From NCBI GenBank assembly GCA_021783135.1, contig JAJXUE010000021.1:1-46796 (forward strand): a stretch of DNA of 46,796 nucleotides, written 5' to 3'. Shown here one piece after another: positions 15,192 through 24,435 of this stretch. The notes below the pieces were generated by a model, which was not told the origin of the DNA, made no database searches, and was given only the letters and a program-made list of their open reading frames with translations. This stretch comes from Bacillota bacterium (GTDB taxonomy: Bacteria; Bacillota; Desulfitobacteriia; Desulfitobacteriales; JAJXUE01). The translations under genes and the position numbers were made by a program. Every line of letters starts with the position of its first letter. Position 1 is the stretch's first letter.

Positions 15192-15563
15192 ATGCGGATT
15201 GAGCCTTTTCCTCTGTCGCGTGGGGCAGCTGATGTTAAGCCACAGGAGCAACAACAACAATTGGTTCCTAAAACATTTGAAGAAGACGGTAAGAACAAGC
15301 CGGAACGAGATGGAAGCAATGGCTTAAACCTCAACCAAATAGTCGACAAAACCAATAAAGCTATGGAGCTTTATACCCACCTCAAATTTTCCGTATCTAA
15401 AGTAAACGAAGAACCTACTGTTGACGTTATTGACAGTCAAACAGGACAGGTGGTTACGCAATTGTCTCCTCCTAAGTTTATTGCAATGGCACAAGATATT
15501 AGTAACGCAGTTAGTAACGCAGTTGGCAAGGCAGTAGGCCTAATTGTGGACAAATATATTTAG
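15192..15563 (+). CDS. flaG: FlaG family protein
   Basis: About 123 residues. The N-terminal half is charged and Gln-rich (EQQQQ). The C-terminal FlaG domain (about 55-120) has LKFSVSKVNEEPTVDVIDSQ followed by TGQVVTQLSPPKFIAMA. FlaG proteins are small cytoplasmic or filament-associated factors affecting filament length; their mechanism is unclear. The ATG at 15192 lies 5 bases after AGGTGG. It is placed between flagellin and fliD as in many Firmicutes, 13 bases from fliD. Confidence 0.88.
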   Translation: MRIEPFPLSRGAADVKPQEQQQQLVPKTFEEDGKNKPERDGSNGLNLNQIVDKTNKAMELYTHLKFSVSKVNEEPTVDVIDSQTGQVVTQLSPPKFIAMAQDISNAVSNAVGKAVGLIVDKYI

Positions 15564-15576
15564 GTGGTGAGCTAAA

Positions 15577-17526
15577 ATGTCAGTGAGCAGTACATCGATC
15601 AGCAGTGCGACAGGGGCTAGTCCTATCACCTTCAGTGGATTAGTTTCCGGCGTAGACACCTCCAGTATTATCCAAAAATTGATGGCTGTCCAAAGTCAAC
15701 CGTTGGTGGCCATGCAAAACGAACAAACCCAACTCCAACAACAACAGACCGACTATATGACGCTCAACAATGACTTGATGAATTTGTCGAATGCAGTAAA
15801 TACTCTTCAGGATCAGACTACATTTGACTCCATGACAGCCACGTCGAGTTCTCCTACTGTGCTCAGTGCGACAGCGGCGAGCGGCACGAATGCCGGAACC
15901 TACAATGTAGTAGTCAGTGGTCTCGCCCAAAACGCAGAGGTCGCAGCGACTAATGCATTTACTGACTCCACCACTCAAACAGTCGGGTCGTTATTAGGTA
16001 GTAATTTTACCGCCGGTACGATTAGTGTAGGAGGTGCCAACGTTTCGGTCGCCTCTACTGACACCTTAAGTGACATCGTTAATAACATTAATGCTGCCCA
16101 ATCAAACCTAACCGCTACCGAGATTGGCAATAAGCTCGTGTTAACTGCAGCCCAAGGCGGAGCAACGAATCAAATTACGGTTGGTACGGCCGGTCCCTAT
16201 ACCCTGTCAGACGGTACGTCTAATCTCTTAAGTCAACTCGGAGTTTACACTGGAACTACGGTAAACAGCGTGCAGCTTGGTACCAGTGCCAATCTCACTG
16301 TTAACAATATCCCGGTCACGAGTAATTCCAATACCTTAACCAATGCAGTCGCAGGTTTAACTATAAACCTTGCTTCAACTGGCAGTTCAACTGTGCAGGT
16401 GGCAACGGATACCAAGACGGCCAGTGACGCAGTACAAAACTTCGTTACGCAGTACAACGCAGTAATGGACTTTATTGATTCCAACTCACAATATGACAGC
16501 ACTTCTAATACAGCCGGGGTCTTTATGGGCGACATAACAGTTATGCAACTGCAACAATCCCTGCGGGATATGATTAGTACCACTGTCAGCGGCCCGGGTT
16601 CATCTACCAACTACAACACCTTGTTCCAGGTTGGCATTAACACCTCAAGCACAAACAATGATTTGTCATTTAATACCAACTCCTTTGCGACTGCAATGTC
16701 GGCAGACCCTTCGGCAGTGTCGACATTATTTGGCGCTAGCACCCGGACTAACATTGCCTTGAGTTCAAGTGGAGCCACAGCAACTTCCAGTGTGAGTGAT
16801 ACAAACTTTAATCCTAATGCCGTGTTATCCGGCAACACTTCAGATGCAAACTGGGGCGACGGTGCGCTTGATGGAGGCTGGCAAAGCGCAGCGCTAACCG
16901 GGACACAGACCCTGGCAACGAATCCGGCCGATTTGTACATCAATTTAAACGGAACTCAAAATGTCAACGAAGTAATGTTACAAACGGTCAATTCTGCTTC
17001 AATGCCGACTAGCCAGTACGGTATTAGCAATGTCGAAGTGGATTATTTGGACCAAAATGGTACTTGGCAGACAGCTCAGTCGATTACAGGTAATACCAAC
17101 GAATATATGGATATGACTTTTAACAGTGTGAGTACCTCCCAACTGCGGGTGCGGGTTACAGGTGCGAACGGTACTGGTGATACGCAAGCTCGCTTGGTGA
17201 GCGCTCAAGTGTTTCCTACCAATAATGGTGTAGCTTCGCAGATGAATGATCTCATTCAGAATTATACCATGTACGGTACGGGAATTTTACCGGGAGTACA
17301 GGCTTCACTTAGTTCCCAGATCCAAGACTTGAGCACCCAGATGAGTGACTTAAACAACCAGCTGACCTTGGAACAGACGAATTTGCAAAATGAATTTAAT
17401 GCGATGGAAACAGCCATTCAAGGTTTTCAATCACAAGGCTCGGCGCTTTCTAGTATGTTAAGTACTTCGACCTCAAGCACTTCGACCTCAAGTTCATCAA
17501 CAACAGGCACCAGTACTATAGGGTAG
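15577..17526 (+). CDS. fliD: Flagellar filament cap FliD with an inserted discoidin-like domain
   Basis: A protein of 649 residues, long for a Firmicute FliD. The N-terminal part (1-110) has ITFSGLVSGVDTSSIIQKLM and the FliD_N helix. The FliD_C region begins near 260 (TASDAVQNFVTQYNAVMDFI) and resumes after the insert with IQDLSTQMSDLNNQLTLEQT and LQNEFNAMETAI. Between about 403 and 546 lies an extra segment with the pattern of an F5/8 type C (discoidin, galactose-binding-like) domain: NVNEVMLQTV, YGISNVEVDYLDQNGTWQTA, SVSTSQLRVRV and ARLVSAQVF. The C-terminus is a Ser/Thr tract coded by short repeats. The cap sits at the filament tip and helps flagellin fold in; the insert would be exposed there and may bind a carbohydrate or surface. 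GGTGGTGAG precedes the ATG. Confidence 0.93.
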   Translation: MSVSSTSISSATGASPITFSGLVSGVDTSSIIQKLMAVQSQPLVAMQNEQTQLQQQQTDYMTLNNDLMNLSNAVNTLQDQTTFDSMTATSSSPTVLSATAASGTNAGTYNVVVSGLAQNAEVAATNAFTDSTTQTVGSLLGSNFTAGTISVGGANVSVASTDTLSDIVNNINAAQSNLTATEIGNKLVLTAAQGGATNQITVGTAGPYTLSDGTSNLLSQLGVYTGTTVNSVQLGTSANLTVNNIPVTSNSNTLTNAVAGLTINLASTGSSTVQVATDTKTASDAVQNFVTQYNAVMDFIDSNSQYDSTSNTAGVFMGDITVMQLQQSLRDMISTTVSGPGSSTNYNTLFQVGINTSSTNNDLSFNTNSFATAMSADPSAVSTLFGASTRTNIALSSSGATATSSVSDTNFNPNAVLSGNTSDANWGDGALDGGWQSAALTGTQTLATNPADLYINLNGTQNVNEVMLQTVNSASMPTSQYGISNVEVDYLDQNGTWQTAQSITGNTNEYMDMTFNSVSTSQLRVRVTGANGTGDTQARLVSAQVFPTNNGVASQMNDLIQNYTMYGTGILPGVQASLSSQIQDLSTQMSDLNNQLTLEQTNLQNEFNAMETAIQGFQSQGSALSSMLSTSTSSTSTSSSSTTGTSTIG

Positions 17527-17538
17527 GGGGATAAAGTA

Positions 17539-17940
17539 ATGCAAAACGGAGTAAATGCGTATAAGAAGGCGGCAATTCAATCTACTCCCCAAGATAAATT
17601 GCTGATTATGTTATATGATCATGCTATTCGTTACTTAAAGGTAGCCAAAGATGCGTGTGCAACTAAAGATTATGAAGCTACGAACGATAACTTACTTAAA
17701 GCCCAAGATATCGTAACCGAACTAATCGTGCAATTGAATATGGAGTATGAAGTAGCCCAAAGCCTGTACCGGTTATATGATTATTTTCGTCGCAGGTTGA
17801 TTGAAGCCAACATGCAAAAAAACATGAAACACGTCGATGAGGTTATCGGACACTTGACGGAATTGCGTGAAACATGGATCCAAGCTGCCTTAATCATTAA
17901 ACAAGAGGGTACTAATCGAGGTTTAAGTTATGCAGGATAG
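17539..17940 (+). CDS. fliS: Flagellin export chaperone FliS
   Basis: A protein of 133 residues, all-helical, with the family signature near the start (NGVNAYKKAAIQSTPQDKLL followed by IMLYDHAIRYLK) and a helical C-terminal half with LYRLYDYFRRRLIEAN. It binds the flagellin C-terminus and prevents premature polymerisation. It lies 12 bases after fliD and overlaps the next gene by 11 bases. Confidence 0.96.
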   Translation: MQNGVNAYKKAAIQSTPQDKLLIMLYDHAIRYLKVAKDACATKDYEATNDNLLKAQDIVTELIVQLNMEYEVAQSLYRLYDYFRRRLIEANMQKNMKHVDEVIGHLTELRETWIQAALIIKQEGTNRGLSYAG

Positions 17941-18397
17941 TAGTTCAGCTTCCTTAGCAGAACACTATCACCATAGGTTGAGTGAATTTGAAAAACTTCT
18001 GGCGATTACGCATGAAATTAGAGCCCTGAGCCGTGATACTCGTACAGGAGTGCTGCTAGAAAAACTCAAAGCTCGGGAGCAAATCTTTCAACAGTTAGTA
18101 GAACTTAATGAACTCATCAAACCGCTAGAGGCCTCAATCTCAGATGCTCCCGCCACAATAAACCGAGACGATTATATTTTAAGTAAGCTCACTGAGTCTG
18201 ACCAAAGGTGCGTGATGCGCACCAGAGAAATTCTTGCAACCATACTCAAACTGGACCAAGAAATCTCAATTGATTTTTCGGGTTATTTCCAAAATATTAT
18301 TGAGCGCATGCGCGATGTGTCCGCAAAAAAACGCCTTACTGATGTTTACCGTAATTTACGAACGTTGAACCCGCGGTTTTTAGATGCGGAGATCTAG
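17930..18397 (+). CDS. FliT-like flagellar chaperone (putative)
   Basis: A protein of 155 residues with heptad-like helices throughout (HRLSEFEKLLAITHEIRAL, then LLEKLKAREQIFQQLVELNEL). There is no membrane segment and no catalytic motif. Its position directly after fliS, overlapping it by 11 bases, is the usual place of fliT or a FliT/FlgN-like chaperone, often for FliD. Sequence similarity to FliT is not evident by eye, so the call rests on position and helical character. It is the last gene of the late block and is closed by a strong terminator. Confidence 0.55.
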   Translation: MQDSSSASLAEHYHHRLSEFEKLLAITHEIRALSRDTRTGVLLEKLKAREQIFQQLVELNELIKPLEASISDAPATINRDDYILSKLTESDQRCVMRTREILATILKLDQEISIDFSGYFQNIIERMRDVSAKKRLTDVYRNLRTLNPRFLDAEI

Positions 18398-18427
18398 TGC
18401 TATCCTGTGTGGATAGCACTTTTTTAT
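18396..18427 (+). terminator. Terminator after the fliD-fliS-fliT block
   Basis: AGTGCTATCC (18396-18405) pairs perfectly with GGATAGCACT (18411-18420), loop TGTGT, followed by six Ts. It separates the late block from the large flgC operon. No clear promoter motif was found in the 93 bases between it and flgC. Confidence 0.92.
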
Positions 18428-18520
18428 ATTTTTTAGAGGAAAAAAACTTAATACGTCGAAACATTAGAACTGAGCACGAATGAACGCAATATCACCGACA
18501 ATATTGGAGGGGAAATTACG

Positions 18521-19006
18521 ATGTCTCTGTTTCAGTCGCTTGACATCAGTGGATCCGGTTTGACAGCTGAACGCCTACGGATGGACTTGATTGCAAATAA
18601 CATTGCCAATGTCAACACAACGCGTACCGGCAATACCACCGCAAGTGGTAATCAAATTCCCTATCAGCGCGAGGTTCCTGAATTCGAGTCGCGAACCCTC
18701 CCGTTTCAAACCTTACTTAATGAGCAGATGCAAGGGGGACAGCTACAATCGTCTGGGGATGGCGTGGAAGTGAGCGCTATTGTTAACGATCCAGCGCCTT
18801 TTAAGGAGGTTTACGATCCGTCCAGCCCTGATGCGATTAAGGTTGCCGAACCTGGATTACAACCTGGGTATGTCCGGACACCTAATGTAGAAATGGTCAA
18901 CGAAATGGTGGATATGATTTCGGCCTCACGTGCCTATGAAGCCAACGTCACGGCGATTAATGCCGGGAAGTCTTTAGTGCAAAAGGCCTTGACTATCGGA
19001 CAATAA
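18521..19006 (+). CDS. flgC: Flagellar basal-body rod protein FlgC
   Basis: A protein of 161 residues with the rod-family N-terminus FQSLDISGSGLTAERLRMDL then IANNIANVNTT, and the C-terminal signature TPNVEMVNEMVDMISASRAYEANV. It forms part of the proximal rod. The ATG follows GGAGGGG. Normally flgB lies directly upstream; here it does not, and flgC opens the 23-kb operon. Confidence 0.96.
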   Translation: MSLFQSLDISGSGLTAERLRMDLIANNIANVNTTRTGNTTASGNQIPYQREVPEFESRTLPFQTLLNEQMQGGQLQSSGDGVEVSAIVNDPAPFKEVYDPSSPDAIKVAEPGLQPGYVRTPNVEMVNEMVDMISASRAYEANVTAINAGKSLVQKALTIGQ

Positions 19007-19025
19007 GCTGGAGGCAGGTGTAAAG

Positions 19026-19334
19026 ATGCAAAATATAACGTCAATTATGCCAATTAGTGGGATTTTACCTACTCAGAACACTACCGGCAGTACAAGCGCG
19101 CCCGGACAAAGTAATGGTGATTTTGCGAAGTTTTTAAGCGATGCCTTAGATAGTGTAAATAATTCGCAACTGGCAGCGCAGCAAGCCGACACAAATTTGG
19201 CGGCAGGCAATACTTCTGACGTTGCCAGTGTTATGGTAACTACGGAAAAAGCAGAATTAGCCATTGACGCAGCTGTCCAGATTCGTAATAAGGTAATCGA
19301 GGCCTATCAGCAAATCATGCAAATGCAGGTATAG
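19026..19334 (+). CDS. fliE: Flagellar hook-basal body complex protein FliE
   Basis: A protein of 102 residues. The conserved C-terminal half (DFAKFLSDALDSVNNSQ, then VMVTTEKAELAIDAAVQIRN and KVIEAYQQIMQMQV) identifies FliE, the adaptor joining the MS ring and export gate to the rod. The N-terminal 35 residues are low-complexity Thr/Ser/Gly. It lies 19 bases after flgC. Confidence 0.96.
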   Translation: MQNITSIMPISGILPTQNTTGSTSAPGQSNGDFAKFLSDALDSVNNSQLAAQQADTNLAAGNTSDVASVMVTTEKAELAIDAAVQIRNKVIEAYQQIMQMQV

Positions 19335-19366
19335 TCGTTATCACTGGTTGATTAGGAGAGGTCAAT

Positions 19367-20908
19367 TTGAATTTTTCGATACAAAATGTGATAGCCTCTT
19401 TACGCAGTATGTGGCAAAAATTGAGTAAAGGGCAAAGAATGGTCACAGTTATTATACCGGTTGTGCTTTTGACCTCTATCTTGACCTTGGTTTGGTGGGC
19501 TGGCCGGCCGGATTACACTTCTTTGTTTCAGGGGGCTCTGTCTCCAACAGATGCCGCAGCAGTTACAACTAAACTGAAGGATCTTAAGATTCCCTACCAG
19601 TTAAGTGACGGTGGCGCGACTATTCTCGTTCCTAAAGCGCAAATTGATGAAGCTAGGCTTGATTTGGCCTCTGCCGGCGTCCCACAAGGTAGCAAATTCA
19701 GCTTCGACTACTTGAACAATACCATGCAATTCGGCGAAACAGATGCCGATCGCAAAGTTCAGTATGACCTTGCCTTGCAAAGCGAATTGGCTGCTACACT
19801 AAAAACACTCGCGCCGATCGAGGATGCCACTGTTAATCTTGCCATACCTGATCAGTCGCTGTTTACTGATCAACAACAAAGCCCGACTGCGGCGGTTACT
19901 GTAAAACTAACTCCTGGTTCTACTCTGTCAGATGAACAAGTGCGAGGTATAGCTAATTTATTGGCGGCGAGTGTTGATGGCTTAAAGCCGCAAAATATTA
20001 CTATTGTCGACACTAATGGACAACTGCTGTCACAAGTATTGAACAATACTGATGGTGCAGCCTTAACCGGGTCACAATTGCAAATGCAACAAGCCGTGGA
20101 ACAAAATCTGCAGAATGCGGCGCAAACTATGCTTGATCAGGCTTTCGGGCCGGGACAAAGTGTGATTCGGGTTGCAGCAACCTTAAACTTTGACCAAGTA
20201 CAAATTAACAAGGACACCTATGGCAACAATGTCTTGCTGAGTAAACAAGACAATGAAGAATTAAGTGTGAACGGTACCGGAACGGGGGGCTTGACGGGGA
20301 CTATAAGTAATGTTCCCGGTTACCAAGCAACTTCAACTCAGACCATTACAGGGACTGTCAACGACAAAAAGTCTGACACTACCGATAATTACGACGTCGA
20401 TAAAACTTCAGAGCAAAGGGTGGTTAGCCCTGGGAGTATTCAACAACTTTCAGTTTCCGTATTAGTAAATGCTAAAACGGCAAACCCGCAGACCATTCAA
20501 GCAATCAAGAATTTGGTCACCAATGCTGTGGGGATTAATCCTCAGCGGGGCGATCAAATCCAGGTCGTGGCGATGCCATTTAATAACCAATATTTAGTAA
20601 CACAGCAACAGGCCATGTTGAAACAAGAACAAACCCAGCGCTACTTGCAGTATGGTATTGCCGGTGCGGTCGTTGTGTTGGGCTTATTACTGGGGTTGAC
20701 GTGGTTAATCCGGCGCAAGCGCAAAGCGCAGCATCAAGCAATTTTGTTGGATCAAGTAAAAACTTCCCAATCAGCTGCAACGCTTGAATCCCCTGCCGCG
20801 GCGCCCAACGCCGAAGACACTAGGTACAAGCAGATTGTTAACGCGGCCGGTAAGGCCAGCCCGGATGAAGTTGCCAATGTAGTTAAGATGTGGTTAAACG
20901 AAGAGTAG
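19367..20908 (+). CDS. fliF: Flagellar MS-ring protein FliF
   Basis: A protein of 513 residues with two membrane helices (about 24-44, MVTVIIPVVLLTSILTLVWW, and about 430-450, YGIAGAVVVLGLLLGLTWLI) flanking a large external part of ring-building motifs (DYTSLFQGALSPTDAAAV, DQSLFTDQQQSPTAAVTVKL). The C-terminal tail (about 480-513), with the FliG-binding end EVANVVKMWLNEE, is present. It forms the membrane ring that houses the export gate. The start is TTG after GGAGAGG. fliG follows after 11 bases. Confidence 0.97.
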   Translation: MNFSIQNVIASLRSMWQKLSKGQRMVTVIIPVVLLTSILTLVWWAGRPDYTSLFQGALSPTDAAAVTTKLKDLKIPYQLSDGGATILVPKAQIDEARLDLASAGVPQGSKFSFDYLNNTMQFGETDADRKVQYDLALQSELAATLKTLAPIEDATVNLAIPDQSLFTDQQQSPTAAVTVKLTPGSTLSDEQVRGIANLLAASVDGLKPQNITIVDTNGQLLSQVLNNTDGAALTGSQLQMQQAVEQNLQNAAQTMLDQAFGPGQSVIRVAATLNFDQVQINKDTYGNNVLLSKQDNEELSVNGTGTGGLTGTISNVPGYQATSTQTITGTVNDKKSDTTDNYDVDKTSEQRVVSPGSIQQLSVSVLVNAKTANPQTIQAIKNLVTNAVGINPQRGDQIQVVAMPFNNQYLVTQQQAMLKQEQTQRYLQYGIAGAVVVLGLLLGLTWLIRRKRKAQHQAILLDQVKTSQSAATLESPAAAPNAEDTRYKQIVNAAGKASPDEVANVVKMWLNEE

Positions 20909-20919
20909 GAGTGAAATGA

Positions 20920-21921
20920 TTGCAAAATTTATCTGGACTACAAAAAGCAGTTATCTTACTGATTACTCTCGGCACAGAAACCTCGGCGAAAGTTATCCGC
21001 TGCTTAAGTGAAGCTGAAATTGATCAAGTTACCGCTGAAATGGCTAATGTCAATAAAATACCGGCAGAAATCAGGCAAGAGGTTCTGAAAGAATTCGAGG
21101 AATTATTTCATGCGCACGGACTGTTTCTCAGCGGTGGTTTGGACTATGCCAAAGAGGTTTTGGATCGAGCGTTAGGGAATCAGAAGGCGATGGAAATTAT
21201 TGGGCGACTCGTGCAAAATTCCAGCGTCCGTCCCTTCGAATTTGTGCGCAAGGCCGATCCTAAACACTTGACAGCCTCCATTCAGGGTGAACACCCCCAG
21301 ACGATCGCACTGATTTTGGCCCATTTGTTACCGGAACGGGCCGCTATGGTGCTTTCCGCCTTGCCGCAGGATGTGCAACCGGAGGTTGCCAAACGGATTG
21401 CTTTGATGGGACAGGTTAACCCGGAGATAGTCCGTGAAATTGAAGAAGTATTAAAACGCAAGTTTGCTAATTTCAGTACTGGGGCGACAGCCAATGTCGG
21501 CGGCGTCAAAACCATTGTCGAGGTTTTAAATAGAGTCGATCATGGTACGGTTAAGACCGTTATGAGTATGTTGGAAACCAATGAACCGGAACTGGCTGAG
21601 ACCATTAAGGGTCAAATGTTCGTATTTGAAGATATCGTGCAACTCGATGATCGTTCCATTCAGCAGGTGCTACGCCAAGTGGAAATTCGCGATTTGGCTG
21701 TTTCACTTAAAGGTGCCAGCGACACAGTGGCTGCTAAGATCAAAAAGAATATGTCTTCGCGCGCATCTGCTATGCTCAAAGAGGATATGGATTACATGGG
21801 ACCGGTAAGGCTCAGGGACGTGGAAGAAGGACAGCAAAAAATTATTAAGATTATCCGACAACTTGAAGAATCCGGTGAAATTGTGATAGCCAGGGGTGGT
21901 CAGGATGAGCTCATCTACTAA
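20920..21921 (+). CDS. fliG: Flagellar motor switch protein FliG
   Basis: A protein of 333 residues with the three FliG domains: N-terminal FliF-binding (about 1-100, LSGLQKAVILLITLGTE), middle with EHPQTIALILAHL, and C-terminal torque domain with the charged helix around IQQVLRQVEIRDLAVSLKGA and the terminal GPVRLRDVEEGQQKIIKIIR. It transmits torque from MotA to the rotor and switches direction with FliM and FliY. The start is TTG, 6 bases after AGGAGTG. Confidence 0.97.
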   Translation: MQNLSGLQKAVILLITLGTETSAKVIRCLSEAEIDQVTAEMANVNKIPAEIRQEVLKEFEELFHAHGLFLSGGLDYAKEVLDRALGNQKAMEIIGRLVQNSSVRPFEFVRKADPKHLTASIQGEHPQTIALILAHLLPERAAMVLSALPQDVQPEVAKRIALMGQVNPEIVREIEEVLKRKFANFSTGATANVGGVKTIVEVLNRVDHGTVKTVMSMLETNEPELAETIKGQMFVFEDIVQLDDRSIQQVLRQVEIRDLAVSLKGASDTVAAKIKKNMSSRASAMLKEDMDYMGPVRLRDVEEGQQKIIKIIRQLEESGEIVIARGGQDELIY

Positions 21922-22663
21922 GGTTTTCAAATCTGAACAAGTTGAGTATTTAGCTGAGGCCACCGTATGTGATACACCTACGGAGATTTGTGCTTGTCAG
22001 TCGTCGCCTGAAATACCGGCAAGTGAAATCGATGCTATGGCGAATCCTGACATCAACTCCGAGCAAGAATTGGCAATACTGGAACTGGCCAACGGGGAAG
22101 CTGCTAAAATTGTAAGCGCTGCTCAAACGCAAGCAGCCTCAATCATCGCGCAGGCTGAGCAAGCTGCGCAAGAGTTGCAGCGCCAAGCCGCAGAATCAGG
22201 ACGAACAGAAGGTTTTGCTGCCGGTCAAAAGGAAGCAGAAACCACAGCAGCTGCGATCATCGGTGAAGCTAAACAACTTTTAGCAGCCGCTGAAGCCAAG
22301 AGCACTGAACTCATGCTCACTGCCGAAAATGAATTAGTTGAAGCGGCTATTAAGATTGCCGCGAGGGTAATTGAGAAGGAAGTTTCCCTTGACCCTAATC
22401 TGATTTTACGCACGGTGCGTAAAGCTTTGCAGGGGATTAACCAAAGGGACAATTTAATCTTAAAAGTATGCCCCCAAGACGTGGAGTTGCTCGTAGCAAC
22501 AGACCTATTGGAGCTAGGCATTTCTGACGTTCGTATTATCGCAGATGCACAGCTTCTGCCGGGAGAATGTATTGTAGATGGAGGTCACGGCCGATTAGAT
22601 GCCACATTCGATACTCAGCTCGCAACGATTAAAAGGAAATTGGAGGTGGTGAACGGTGTCTAA
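21905..22663 (+). CDS. fliH: Flagellar export ATPase regulator FliH
   Basis: About 252 residues. A poorly conserved N-terminal part is followed by a long Ala/Gln/Glu-rich helix (about 55-150, AAQTQAASIIAQAEQAAQEL), including a G...G...G stretch, SGRTEGFAAGQKEAE, typical of FliH. The C-terminal V-ATPase-E-like domain has AAIKIAARVIEKEV and ECIVDGGHGRLDATFDTQLA. It holds FliI and regulates it at the export gate. The start overlaps fliG by 17 bases; ATG 21905 lies after AGGGGTGG. The end overlaps fliI by 8 bases. Confidence 0.93.
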   Translation: MSSSTKVFKSEQVEYLAEATVCDTPTEICACQSSPEIPASEIDAMANPDINSEQELAILELANGEAAKIVSAAQTQAASIIAQAEQAAQELQRQAAESGRTEGFAAGQKEAETTAAAIIGEAKQLLAAAEAKSTELMLTAENELVEAAIKIAARVIEKEVSLDPNLILRTVRKALQGINQRDNLILKVCPQDVELLVATDLLELGISDVRIIADAQLLPGECIVDGGHGRLDATFDTQLATIKRKLEVVNGV

Positions 22664-23963
22664 ATTAAAGCTAATCACTGATGCGCTGGATAAAATTGAC
22701 ACCGTTCAGCGCTATGGGCTAGTGTCAAAGATGATCGGTCTGGTGATTGAGGCGGACGGACCGGAAGCGCAAGTGGGAGAATTATGTATAATTTCTTCCA
22801 ACCTGTCGCACAAAGGGGTCATGGCTGAGGTGGTTGGTTTCAATGCAGGCAAAACTTTGCTCATGCCCATTAGTTCTGTGGAAGGAATTTACCCTGGTTC
22901 GACCGTATACGCTACGGGCGAAACCCTCAACGTTCAAGTTGGGCCGGAGCTGCTGGGCAGGGTCGTTGACGGACTGGGCAATGCGCTGGATCGGGGACAA
23001 GCTATATCCGCCGGTACTGCATATGCGTTAAATGCATCTCCCCCTGATCCTATGAGTAGGCCCAGGATTACCCAACCCTTGAGTCTGGGCGTCAAGGCAC
23101 TTGACTCCCTATTGACTATGGGTAAAGGGCAGCGCCTGGGTATTTTTGCCGGCTCCGGTGTGGGCAAAAGTACTTTGTTGGGGATGATTGCCCGTAACAC
23201 TACTGCCCAAGTTAACGTCATCGCGTTAGTGGGCGAACGTGGCCGTGAGGTGCGCGAGTTCATTGAACGTGATCTGGGAGAAGAAGGCCTGGCACGTTCC
23301 GTTGTCGTTGTGGCAACATCAGATCAACCAGCCCTAATGCGCTGCAAGGCTGCCTTTACCGCTACGGCAATCGCCGAATATTTCCGTGATCAAGGTGCGG
23401 ATGTGTTGCTAATGATGGATTCCGTGACTAGGTTTGCGATGTCACAGCGTGAAATCGGTTTGGCAATTGGTGAACCGCCGGCCACTAGGGGATATCCCCC
23501 TTCCGCTTTTGCGATCCTGCCCAGACTATTGGAACGAGCGGGGACTTCCGAACATGGCTCGATCACCGCCCTATACAGTGTTTTAGTTGAAGGTGATGAT
23601 CATAATGAACCAATTGCTGACGCAGTAAGAGGCATTTTAGACGGACATATTGTCCTGACCCGGGAATTGGCAGCCAAAAACCACTATCCGTCAATCAGTA
23701 TTTTGGATTCCGTCAGCCGGGTAATGGGAGATGTGGTTACCCCGGAACATCAGGCTTTGGCGAAACAAATCAGGCAAGTTTTGGCCACGTATGAAGGGGC
23801 ACGTGATTTGGTAGAGATAGGTGCTTATGCCAAAGGCTCAAACAGCAAAATCGACTATGCGATCGACAAGATCGAGTTGTGTGAGGAGTTCCTGCAACAA
23901 GGAGTTTTCGATAAATTCAGTCTTAAACAAACCTTAGCCGCGATGGAACAAATCTTTGCCTAG
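22656..23963 (+). CDS. fliI: Flagellum-specific ATP synthase FliI
   Basis: A protein of 435 residues from the F1-beta-like type III export ATPase family. Walker A is GSGVGKST (166-173). The region VIALVGERGREVREFIERDL follows and the Walker B stretch ADVLLMMDSVTRFAMSQREI is intact. It ends with the FliI C-terminal domain. It unfolds and delivers export substrates with FliH and FliJ. The start is GTG after GGAGGTGGTG, overlapping fliH by 8 bases. Confidence 0.97.
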   Translation: MSKLKLITDALDKIDTVQRYGLVSKMIGLVIEADGPEAQVGELCIISSNLSHKGVMAEVVGFNAGKTLLMPISSVEGIYPGSTVYATGETLNVQVGPELLGRVVDGLGNALDRGQAISAGTAYALNASPPDPMSRPRITQPLSLGVKALDSLLTMGKGQRLGIFAGSGVGKSTLLGMIARNTTAQVNVIALVGERGREVREFIERDLGEEGLARSVVVVATSDQPALMRCKAAFTATAIAEYFRDQGADVLLMMDSVTRFAMSQREIGLAIGEPPATRGYPPSAFAILPRLLERAGTSEHGSITALYSVLVEGDDHNEPIADAVRGILDGHIVLTRELAAKNHYPSISILDSVSRVMGDVVTPEHQALAKQIRQVLATYEGARDLVEIGAYAKGSNSKIDYAIDKIELCEEFLQQGVFDKFSLKQTLAAMEQIFA

Positions 23964-23977
23964 CAGGAGGATATGTC

Positions 23978-24421
23978 ATGGCATTCAAATTTCAGCTCGG
24001 TACCGTATTAGACCTGCAACAGCAGTTGGAAGAGATGGCAAAGATCAACTTCCAGAACAAAACAGAGTTGCTCCGGCTGGAGACAGATCGGTTAAGCGAT
24101 TTGCGAGAGGAGCAATTGAGTCTGTACGGCCATTATCGAGAACAAGCTCAAACAGATGTCTGCACCTTGCGTCAGCTTCACTCCTTTGCGCTAGCTTTAA
24201 ACGCCCGCATCGACATACAGAAAGTCTCAATTCACACAGCTCAATTAGCGGTCGATCAGGCACGGGATGAGTTAGCGGCAACAAGGTTAGAAGTCAAAAA
24301 GCTGGAGCGACTTAAGCATAAACAGTTGACGGAGTTTTTGTATCAGGAACAACGCAAGGAGCAAGCATTCCTTGACGACATTGCTACCGGACGCTTTATT
24401 CGGCAACGCCAAGCGCTTTGA
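23978..24421 (+). CDS. fliJ: Flagellar export protein FliJ
   Basis: A protein of 147 residues forming an almost continuous coiled coil (FKFQLGTVLDLQQQLEEMAK, then ARDELAATRLEVKKLERLK) with FliJ-typical conserved start AFKFQLGTVL and end KEQAFLDDIATGRF. It acts as the stalk-like partner of the FliI hexamer and links to FlhA. The ATG follows AGGAGG. flbD follows directly. Confidence 0.92.
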   Translation: MAFKFQLGTVLDLQQQLEEMAKINFQNKTELLRLETDRLSDLREEQLSLYGHYREQAQTDVCTLRQLHSFALALNARIDIQKVSIHTAQLAVDQARDELAATRLEVKKLERLKHKQLTEFLYQEQRKEQAFLDDIATGRFIRQRQAL

Positions 24422-24435
24422 GGGGGTGAAACAAT

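Noticed and set aside
18428-18520. Remnant of flgB upstream of flgC
   Set aside because: The 93 bases between the terminator and flgC show no rod-protein motif in any frame.
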